From positions 1 through 10,576 of the forward strand of contig BDIU01000624.1 of the NCBI GenBank assembly GCA_002118135.1: a stretch of DNA of 10,576 nucleotides. The letters run 5' to 3'. This document shows positions 1 to 8,000 of this stretch, one piece after another. The first letter of the stretch is position 1; each line of letters begins with the position of its first letter. The notes under the pieces are model-generated. The model saw only the letters and a list, made by a program, of their open reading frames with translations. It had not been told where the DNA came from and did not search any database. The stretch is from Trebouxia sp. TZW2008 (taxonomy: Eukaryota; Chlorophyta; Trebouxiophyceae; Trebouxiales; Trebouxiaceae). Position numbers and translations under genes: made by a program.

Positions 1-57
1 GTGTTATCTCAACACTCCCTATTCACGGAAGTTACTGTGTGACAAGCGCAGACTTGT
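1..57 (+). repeat. left terminal inverted repeat
   Basis: Fifty-seven bases match the reverse complement of 10519-10575 without a mismatch; after one mismatch, three more bases agree. The outermost 15 bases are themselves an inverted repeat, GTGTT-ATCTC-AACAC. On the right end this tip has one extra base pair (AGTGTT/AACACT), so the element may begin one base before the window. The perfect identity suggests recent activity or selection on the ends. Confidence 0.95.
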
Positions 58-67
58 CACAAGTCTG
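49..67. repeat. 19-nt palindrome at inner edge of left TIR
   Basis: CAGACTTGT and ACAAGTCTG are perfect 9-bp arms around a single central C at 58. The palindrome straddles the inner TIR boundary. It overlaps a second inverted repeat, GACAAG (41-46) with CTTGTC (53-58). The right end keeps only the TIR half of it. Such subterminal palindromes are typical of protein-binding sites near transposon ends; that role is inferred here. Confidence 0.7.
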
Positions 68-72
68 TAACA

Positions 73-137
73 TACCGGATTCGAACCCACGACGATTTCG
101 TGGAGAGGACCCGAACTTAAGCGCTTAGCACCTTTCT
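73..137 (-). other. tRNA-like 3'-half fragment
   Basis: Read on the minus strand, this stretch contains CGTGGGTTCGAATCC (complement of 77-91), which is a textbook T-arm and RNA polymerase III B box. Just upstream are CTTAAGTTCGGGTCCTCT and a 6-bp hairpin, CCACGA/TCGTGG (87-103), in the place of a long variable arm, as in tRNA-Leu or tRNA-Ser. The T stem is broken on its 3' side (CCGG instead of CCCA) and no A box or matching acceptor stem was found, so it is not a working tRNA. A second related piece (CACTTAGGTTCGGAC on the minus strand) lies at about 150-164. It may be a decayed tRNA or a SINE head. Confidence 0.35.
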
Positions 138-274
138 TGTGCGCAAAAGTCCGAACCTAAGTGCCGATGTGTTAATTCCTGGATCTGAAGACGTAACTCT
201 GTTACAAAGTCACACCTAAATTGATGCACATGCCGAAAACTATCGCACAGGCAATAAATACACTGGCATTTTGG

Positions 275-303
275 AGTGAGCCGGGGCAAAGCGCCAGCAT
301 TGA
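275..303. repeat. GC-rich hairpin repeat, copy 1 (degenerate)
   Basis: AGTGAGCCGG followed by an imperfect stem (280-298, loop AAA, two mismatches of eight pairs) and GCATT. It is a diverged copy of the unit at 441-469, about 166 bp downstream. The shared frame AGTGAGCCGG...GCGCC.GCATT shows common origin. Function is unknown. Confidence 0.6.
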
Positions 304-440
304 TCAGTCTGATTTGCTCACACAGCATCTGTGCATTTAAAAATTCATTACTACCATTTTATAGCTCTTTGATTGAGCTCTATGCTGCTCCAGATCAATG
401 TAAGCACAAGATTTTGCTGCAATTTGCCTACACAATTAGA

Positions 441-469
441 AGTGAGCCGGCGCTTCGCGCCGGCATTCA
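441..469. repeat. GC-rich hairpin repeat, copy 2 (perfect stem)
   Basis: AGTGAGCCGGCGC TTC GCGCCGGC (stem 446-453 with 457-464) is a perfect 8-bp all-G/C stem with a three-base loop, followed by GCATT. It stands out in an AT-rich neighbourhood. The matching degenerate unit at 275-303 makes this a subterminal repeat rather than a chance hairpin. It could be a binding site or transcription-blocking structure; neither is shown. Confidence 0.7.
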
Positions 470-851
470 CCTTGTATTTTACTGTTTACATCAGCCTGAA
501 TCGCGATTTGCACCAAATTACACCGTAATACTGTGTAAACCGCAAGACCGTAAATGTAAGATGCACATTCGTAATACTGACACGTGTAGCTGCCAGACTG
601 TCGGGCTGACTACTGTCGGTCTGTAATATGCAGTTGATGACCGAGCCGGTCTGCCATTCCAAGCACCGAGTTGCCCGGACTGACGAGGGTGAGTTGCATC
701 TGTGTCACCCAGGGTGAAGACGTTGTGTTTCGAAGTCATGAGAGTGCCTGCGACGTTCATCCCGACTGCGTACCTTGAGCAGCTGTCCTGCTAGCGTGTG
801 CAACCATCCTTGCCTGACACAGCGCGGACGCTCCTGTCATAGGCCCTGGCC

Positions 852-2412
852 ATGTTGCAAACACTCTTGTTGTTGGTCGCAAGCTGTATACTGGGCTACT
901 ATGCTCGTCGGTTTTATAGACGGTAAGGCGCCGTTTGCTGCACGCTCGATGGACCAGACGTTAGGTAGACTCTTGCACCACACATCCAAGGTCGATGTAC
1001 AACGAGAGCACGGCCTCTGCCCAAGTCCGCAATGCCGTTCAACGCGACATTTTTCTTTTGATTGCAGACTTGGAGGGGCACCTGGCGTCCCTCTAGATCT
1101 TGGTCTCGAGACACAAGCTGCGGCGCTTGGAAATGCAGCGACTTCTCCACCCCAGGTACGTTGGAGAGCAACTGCATTCTGGATTGCACCGTAGCATTGT
1201 GGCTTGTATGCTTTGTATCTGAATGTGTTGACTTCAAGCAGACCCTAGACCTGTAGTGTTGTATCGAAGCGTTTTGACTGCAGCAGCTGCAATTTCGCAA
1301 AGCTGACAGAACCAGTCGCCGCATCAATGGCGAAACAAATTTGGTTTTGATTGACATTAGAGAGGTTTCTAGGACAGCCACTTTGATGCTACACCGGGGC
1401 TTCAGGGGCGCTTGCAAGCACAAATCTATAGATGCATGTATTGTATATACTCGTGGTACTGTGCAGTTGCAGTTGCTGATGTTCAGGAGTAGTCAACCCT
1501 GTTGACTACTTCTTGTCTCACTGTGCTATCGACTGTTCATGGCAGCTATTATAGTCTTGCTCAACAAGTGTTGACAAAGCGTGCTTGTCATGCCAGGTGG
1601 CTCATCTATACAACATTGTCAATTTGCACGTGATGACCATCAGCGACCTGCGCCAGCAGAATGAGACCCTGACCACAGCCTTTGCAAAAGCCAACAGTAG
1701 GGCTAGGACAGCTGAGCATAAAGTCGGCCTATATGACCAACTGGTGCAAGACTATAAACAAGCATTGCAACATACCAAGGGTCTGCTGGCAGAGACAACA
1801 TCAGCATTGCAGCAAGCGCAAGCTGAGTGTGCACACAGTGTTCAAGCCTTGCAGCTCCCAGCGCTGCAAGCCACATGCGCAGCATCTGTCAGCCTTGCAA
1901 GAACTAGTGCTAATTTGGATCAATTGGCACAAATGCGCCTGTCCAACATCCACTTAGAGCAACTTCGAGCACCTCCTGGGTTTCATTGGGAGCTTGTCTT
2001 ACGCAGCTCTGCAGCAGATGATGTGCATATAGAACTTCATGATTCTGTCAGGCGAACCCTGGTCTCGCAAGACCGGCGCAGGCTGCTAGTCCCACCTAGA
2101 ACTCCTGTGATTGTGCCTCAGAGGCTGCCGCCACTTTTTGAACCGGCAAGGTCTTTGCCACTCAATGACCATATGCCAAGCCAGGCTTCAGCCAATCAGT
2201 CTTCAGACTTGTCCAGCTCAAGCCCAGCACCACCTCGGGGTGCTCAACTGGGGTTGGGCAGAAATAACGCCTTGACTTATCATGAAGGAGGGCAGACACG
2301 TTATGCCAGCAGTGCTTCAGACAATAGGATGCGTGCTCTTCAGGCCCAAGCTCGAGATCAGAACATTCCTTTTGAGTATCGGCAAAGAGGGTCACGACGC
2401 CGCACGGGCTAA
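852..2412 (+). CDS. membrane-anchored coiled-coil protein (3-exon model)
   Basis: I do not recognise the family. Best model: exon 1 852-922, exon 2 991-1086, exon 3 1644-2412, giving 311 residues. The ATG at 852 has an in-frame TAG four codons upstream. Residues 1-18 form a hydrophobic segment (MLQTLLLLVASCILGYY) followed by RRFYRR, a signal-anchor pattern that would leave the rest cytosolic. About residues 35-160 are heptad-like, Gln/Ala/Leu-rich coiled coil (DLRQQNETL, YDQLVQDYKQAL), then a Pro/Ser-rich tail ending RRRTG. Intron 1 (GTAAGG...CCAAG, 68 bp) is clear. For intron 2 the acceptor is CATCAG at 1643. The donor is uncertain: a weak GTCCCT at 1087 keeps the frame and the heptads (HLADLRQQ), while a textbook CAG/GTACGT at 1156 would include an in-frame TAG at 1094-1096. 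Exon 3 alone (open from 1555) is the firmest part. It could be a tether or scaffold, or a gene damaged in exon 2. Confidence 0.5.
1488..1510. repeat. perfect 10-bp hairpin inside gene 1 intron 2
   Basis: AGTAGTCAAC and GTTGACTACT pair perfectly around a CCT loop, with a G-T and a G-C pair extending the stem outward. It lies within the long second intron of gene 1, about 130 bases before the chosen acceptor. It may influence splicing or be the remains of a small foldback insertion. Confidence 0.7.
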
Positions 2413-2673
2413 GGAGTGGACTCACGATCAACAATTCCAGGTTGCATTTGGCATGTTGGTCAACCTTTGCAAGCATGCAGACATCAGACATGGTTCAATC
2501 AGCAAGTCTATATCGAGGCATATCCTTTTTTGAGTGCAGTGGTCATGGCAGCAAAACTAGTAACATGAATGTCATGACTGTTTGCAGTTGACATCTACCT
2601 TCCTAATCAAATCCTAGGGATATACCAGTTGCACTATGCCTCAACTCTGAGACTCGCAAGCAAATACCTTGTG

Positions 2674-2679
2674 AATAAA
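2674..2679 (+). terminator. possible poly(A) signal AATAAA for gene 1
   Basis: AATAAA lies about 260 bases after the gene 1 stop codon. No UGUAA, the usual green-algal signal, was found between that stop and this point. Further AATAA-type strings occur near 2914-2925, so the true 3' end is uncertain. Confidence 0.3.
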
Positions 2680-3623
2680 TTGCGGATAATATACACTGCA
2701 ACATTGGGCTGAACATCCAACATTTGTGGATTTTGCGATGACATGCCGCTGCAAGAATTCTCGTTTTATTGGCACCGCTGTTAGCATACTGACAGTCACC
2801 TTCAACAACATTACTTCACCACTCCGCCATCATCACCGCCTCACTCTGCTGTATTTATTTATAGTACAATACTTTGACACTTTCCATCAACACAAACACA
2901 CTAAATAAGTTCGCATAAATAAATAACCCAATTTCCGGTGTCACCCTCAATTGGAAATTCCAGAAGTTGTCAATTGGCTGCGACCTTCACTAGTACAAAA
3001 TGCAAATCACTATTTAAGTCGTCAATATCGGCTGTTTTGAGTGCAGCACGCGGCAGGTTGCAGGGCGGGCTTGTTCTCAGTGGCTAGATCGAAAGCAAAC
3101 GCCTTAAAGGGTAAAAGGTAGTAAAGCTTGGCAATTCGATGACTTAGCAGCAGTAGCATGCCCTTGCGAGCTAAAAGCCCGTGCCCGGTCTAGACCCAAT
3201 TAAGCGCATTTAGCTTAGGAGCTGTCCTCATAGACAGCAATCCTGTCTGTGTCTACGCCTTACAAATGCATTTTCAGCTTGGACTCTGCAGTGCAAGAAC
3301 TCCATTACAAATTCTAGAAATGCCATGTACCGTGCGACCTCATTTAATATTAATTCTGGAAGCGTTCTGGAATTCATAATGTTTGTCTCAAAATCATCAA
3401 GCGTGCGACCTGCATTTGTGTGCGAACTTATTTAGTGTGGCTACCGGTATATATTTGCAACACTGACCACTGACCATAGAGTATTTTACAGTGGGTTATA
3501 GGGTTTTGTCATGCAGCAGGAGTCTGTGAGTGTGTGCAGAAGCCTTACATAATACAGCAAATTCAAACATCAAGTTTTATGAAATTGAAAAGCAGCAGGT
3601 ATCTGTCAGCCTTTTCAAACCCC

Positions 3624-3645
3624 ACTGTTCCCCTGCTGGAACAGT
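3624..3645. repeat. ACTGTTCC hairpin
   Basis: ACTGTTCC (3624-3631) and GGAACAGT (3638-3645) form a perfect 8-bp stem around CCTGCT. The same 8-mer is repeated in tandem about 70 bases downstream, so the hairpin belongs to a local repeat cluster. Confidence 0.7.
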
Positions 3646-3715
3646 CATTTCTCTTATTTTTAATCAGAGTATCTGAAACAGTACTTAGTGCAGTACATCT
3701 GGGCCAACGGTAACT

Positions 3716-3742
3716 ACTGTTCCCACTGTTCCTACTGTTCTC
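3716..3742 (+). repeat. three 9-bp tandem repeats (ACTGTTCNC)
   Basis: Three head-to-tail 9-base units: ACTGTTCCC, ACTGTTCCT, ACTGTTCTC. They share the core of the hairpin at 3624-3645, and an inverted copy, GAACAGT, occurs again near 3810. This may be a minisatellite seed or a cluster of binding sites; no protein is assigned. Confidence 0.75.
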
Positions 3743-5034
3743 TAATTTCTAATAGAATAGAGAGAATACCTAGAAAACTGGTTTTGAAGAAGGATGTGAA
3801 GTTACAGCAGAACAGTGTAACAGTTAGACTTGTGCTGTTTCTGCACACACACGCTAACCCCCTAGCTTTTACGGGGTGGATCACCCCCACCTGTTAACCC
3901 CCCCACCAAAACTACCACTGGGCGCCACGTCATATCCCACGCAACAACAGAGCGTTGCCCTGTAAACTCTCTCTGTTAGAGATGTGCGCAGTACCTTATG
4001 TCTGATTTGGTGTGGGAGCCTTCTCGAGACTTGCGGAGGGGCCACGTTTCGCACCTCCTGTGCGTGTGCCCTTGCCGATGGTCACGTCCGAAGAGCTACG
4101 TCCAGCCTGCACCATGTCAAAAGAGTGAAGAGACCAGGGTGTGTAACACAGATTCGCGACTGGCTGTGCTGGCTCACGTACTAGATGTGTTGCTCAGGAC
4201 TTGCTCAAGACACATTGATGACCATCATTGCAAACGAGCTGTGTCATGGCACAACAGAAAGTAGGTACAATTTGAAAAGGTAATCAATAGCAGACTCTCT
4301 AAAACTCAAGTACATCATCAATCTTGAAAATACAAACTTGGGAACTGCCACTTGTTAGCTGTGTGACAACCGTGCTGCAGCTAGCCTGTTTCAGGTCCTC
4401 AACTCACGAAAGGGGGTGCACAGACTGTGGAAAGGAGAGCAACCACACAAAGGCTGTGCATGGCTGAAATGTCTTGCTTGCACACTTCCGCAATCAAGAG
4501 CTAATCCAGTGATTGGAAATCAGAGCTGAAGTCAAAGAGCAGAGCATTGAACAAAACTTGCATAAAGCGTTTACTTGGCCAGAACTTCACAGCACATCTA
4601 GCATCAGGCAATTCTGGCAAATAATGTGTACAAGCAGGCAGGTCACCTCTACATTTTCAACCTGACTAGAAATAATTCCTGAGCTAACCACCTGAGCTAG
4701 TTTGCAAAACCAAGCACACCAGCCTACGCATGTCCAGGCAATGCAGGAGTGACCGGCCTGTGCATACCTCAATGCAAGGCAGAGTGCAGCACAAACTTGT
4801 GCTTGCCTATTGCGGCTGCATGCGTAAGTTGTCTTGGGCTGATAGAAATTGTTCAGATCAGAGGACAGAAAGCATAAGCAGGCAGGCTGTCCCAACTAGG
4901 TTGATTCGACAGCCTGGCGCACTGAGCAGAATGTAGAAAATCCAGATAGGTGGTCAGAACGCAGTTATCAGAACATCTGAGGGCTGAGATGGTAAAAATT
5001 GGCAAAACCAGATATTAGGTGGCACATGCAGTCC

Positions 5035-8000
5035 TCAATATGTTTCAGCTGCTTTGAGAACCTTCCAGTCTTCTAGCTGCTGACCGTGCAAGACTCCATC
5101 ATCAACATACAATAGCTGGTACTGCTGTGACCCGAGGTTCTCTGTGCCTTGCTTCAGCAATCTCTGCATGGCAAGACATACTTGACCCGATACAGCTGAT
5201 ATTGAACTGGTCCAAAAATGCACTTGGTGACAAGTTGCAATAATCTTGTAAGATGCAGCATTTAGCATCTATGTATTCTACGCATGGCTTCACAACCACC
5301 TAGGCAAAGGCGTCTACCTACAGTCAAGTTGACGCATGTTGTGTACAGGGCTGATGACAGGAGACTGACCCGCCAAGCCTTGTCAGAGAGGAGTGCATTG
5401 GCCAGGTTCCTGGTCTTGAAGGCAGGGTCCAACAGCAGCAGATTGTACACAAAGCTGTCAGGGTTGTGTGCTTGCTTGCCTTTGCCCTTACAGCCCGGCC
5501 CAACTGCTGAGTAGCGCTCAACCCCAATTATGGTGTATGAGTGGCCCTCATGCTGGAAGTGCAGAGGGGGCTTGCCTGCAGACAAATGGCCTGTGTGTTT
5601 AGTGCGCCACACTGGGTATCTTGTACCTTGGAGGCCGCACTGATGATACCCTGTCTTTTGCTTGTGTATTTTGCTTGACACCAGTGGTAGTTGACAAGTG
5701 CAAAAATCAACAGTGGCTTGCCTGCAAGCCAATGAGGCAAGCAAGAAACATCTGGGTCCTCTGCAGCGCAGCCAAACAGCAGTGCATAAGATGCTGATGC
5801 AATGCAGAAATGCAGCAGCTCATGAGCTGAAGTGCCAGCTTCTCTTCCCAACTGGTATACTGGTATGAGGGTAAGCTGAGCTCATAAGGCTGGGGGTCAG
5901 GGGCCTCCCTGGAAAACATCAGGCTGTAAATGGCAAGGGATAACAGCTCCAGGTGTGGATGACACATGCACAAGGCCTATGCAAAGCAAAAGGGCAGATG
6001 GGCTAGTGCCTGGTGTAGCGGGCATCAGCACACTGCATCATGCAGATACAGATGCTGCAGCCAGCCTGCACTTGTACATGAGAGGCGTTGAGTCACTGCA
6101 CTCTGGTAGCAGCAGATGGTATCCGCAGCTGCCATTTGCATGTTGTGCTGCCTCAGCATGCTTAAGCAATATCAGACAAGTCTCACTGATGGGCGCCAGG
6201 TGGGGAGTTGTAAGCGACACGCATTCACATCAGCCAAGCATGCCCTAATCAGGCTGTCTGTGCTTTCTAGAGAGGCACACTGCCAGGATACCCAGTTGCA
6301 CCATCAGCCAGATGTGGCTTGAGCAAGCTGTTCAAACGGAGATGAGGTCAGGACAGCCAAGTGCAGAGCAGCGTACCAGATCTGGTGACAGCAGCCGGCC
6401 CCAATCCTCTCTGAATGAATTCAGCAGAGGTGTCCCTGCAGCTTTGCCGCCCGCCAGTCTTCCAATGCTTGGACACACGCTCCTCTTGCTCAGTCCAGAG
6501 AGGCTCTCCACTGACTTGCTTGCCAAGCTGGGAGAAAAAGCCCTGACCGCAGCATCCTTCAGGTTAGCCCTAGCAGGGGTAAGGCTGAGCTCCAGGTCCT
6601 GGTCCAAAAAGTAGTTCCAGACCCACTGCATGAGGCGTTGATGAGACTGCATGTGCTGCTGATTCAGGTCTGCCTCCTCCCTGTTGACTGTCACGCCTGC
6701 CTTGCTGCGCGATGCTGCAAGCAGTGAAACAGGCAGCAACATCAATACAGTGCAGTCAGCGTGACATGCCTAGGGTGTGCTGTGCAGCTTTTACCAGTTT
6801 TAGGCAATTGTACCCACTAGCAGCAAGTGGAAGTCGCGCAAGTCTTGATCTCCAAGACTGCAAGGAAGACATGGGCTCATGTAGCATGCAGGCTCTGTTG
6901 AGCATGGCAAGCTGTATGAAGTGATGAGCACTGCACATGTCATGCAGTATCAGAGGACCAGATAAACATGAGAGTTGCAAGAACTGCCAGAGTCATGGTG
7001 TGATCAGGACATGCAAGCGTCTTGTGACCTGCTGCATATCAAGTTCAGGCAGTGACGATTGGTATGTTGGGCCTCTGCGGACAATTTGCAACATTGATGT
7101 CGGAAATGCCTGTCAATGTTCATATGTGCAGCCACCCAACACAATCAATGGTCATTGCATTCACACAAAGCCAAATTCCTGCCCATGTGCTTACCAATGG
7201 AGAGTCATCAGAACGGCTGAATCAGACCCTGAGCAAGAACTGTCAAATCTGGCACAAAAGGCTTCAGTTGCAGTCCTGCATCAGGATACATTGCAGCTTG
7301 TGCCAAACCTGCTTGATTTTGGACCAATCTGAACGGCGCCACACGCTTTGCTCCTGGCAAAGCATGGCACTTCTCACACAAATTATAGTCGTTCACCCCT
7401 TGGCTGTTGAAGCGCTGGCCAATGATGGGGCATTCGCCACAGTTGTCACATGCGACGCCCATGTGCATCTGCTTGCGTTCAGCATTTTCCTGGATGTTGG
7501 GATTCTTAAGCCCACCTACACACAAGGAACTGTTGCATATCAAAGAGCCATGCGGACATAAGCGCCTGGGTCGATCAGCCATGCACTCCTGTATCCATCA
7601 CAGCACAACCTGACAGAGTCTGTTAGCAACTAGCACAGAGCACAAAATCCTGCAGAAGCAGGTGTATGTGAAAGCGCACAAGGTGTTGAGCCTGTGTGCC
7701 TCGGGATTGCTTGGCAACTTGCAATGGCAGCTGGATGTGGTGCAGCACCTGTGAAGTCAATGATCTGGGCTTTGAGGCCAAAAAAGCGCAACAGGGCAGC
7801 GATTTCAGTGGTGCCAATCCAGTGGTGCGAGCCTTGCATAGCATTGCCCAGTATGTCCCCGCCAACAGTGTCAAAGCCAGCTTTCCAGGCGACCTCCAGC
7901 CAGGTCTGCAGAGACAGGATGTCCGGCACGAAGCCACAGCCGGAGAACACATTCTTCTGCATCTCCTGTAGCATTGTAGTCCACAAATAGAGTAATGCAA

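Larger units (their letters stand above)
58..851. other. left subterminal non-coding region and gene 1 promoter
   Basis: About 800 bases without a supported gene. Open frames here are short and lack family resemblance. It holds the tRNA-like fragment, the two GC-rich hairpins and a locally repeated CTGTCGG motif near 597-621 (ACTGTCGGGCTG, then ACTGTCGGTCTG). The part from about 640 to 851 becomes GC-richer and presumably holds the promoter and 5' leader of gene 1. No TATA element was picked out. Confidence 0.5.
2413..5034. other. 2.6-kb region without a convincing gene
   Basis: Mostly AT-rich DNA with stops in all frames. It must hold the converging 3' untranslated regions of gene 1 (+) and gene 2 (-). 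An island from about 3900 to 4260 is GC-richer. It contains CCACGTCATATCCC (3926 on), resembling a bZIP-type promoter element, followed by an 88-codon open frame (3998-4264, MSDLVWEPSRD...) that ends on a donor-like GTAGGT. A good acceptor (CTGTTTCAG, ending 4394) precedes a 48-codon open stretch beginning VLNSRKGV. These could be remnants of a fourth gene, but no family or consistent splice pairing was found. The minus-strand open frame at 4587-4895 is Cys-rich and looks non-coding. Confidence 0.45.

Noticed and set aside
61..330. Permuted or intact tRNA gene on the minus strand
   Set aside because: The T stem is broken, and no A box or 5' half was found before or after the T-arm, so neither a normal nor a permuted tRNA can be built.
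775..1194. 139-codon plus-strand open frame across gene 1 exons 1 and 2
   Set aside because: The peptide is Cys/Trp-rich with no domain-like pattern. The 852 frame gives a clean membrane anchor and good splice signals, so this longer frame is probably chance.
914..1423. 169-codon open frame on the minus strand
   Set aside because: It overlaps gene 1 exons 1-2 on the opposite strand, lacks domain-like composition, and has no splice or start support. It is an antisense shadow.
2413..2567. Continuation of gene 1 if TAA at 2410-2412 were read as sense
   Set aside because: The frame stays open about 50 codons to a TGA, but that length is not unusual by chance, the peptide does not extend the tail pattern, and no other gene here needs a reassigned code.
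3490..3510. Telomere-like GGGTTATAGGGTTTT
   Set aside because: Only two imperfect units; plant-type TTTAGGG arrays are not present.
4587..4895. 102-codon Cys-rich minus-strand open frame
   Set aside because: No recognisable domain, no splice partners and biased Cys/Ala/Trp content; probably 3' untranslated or intergenic DNA of the C78 gene.
7052..7561. 169-codon plus-strand open frame
   Set aside because: It lies antisense to the ZZ-like exon of the C78 gene, whose minus-strand peptide is clearly family-like.
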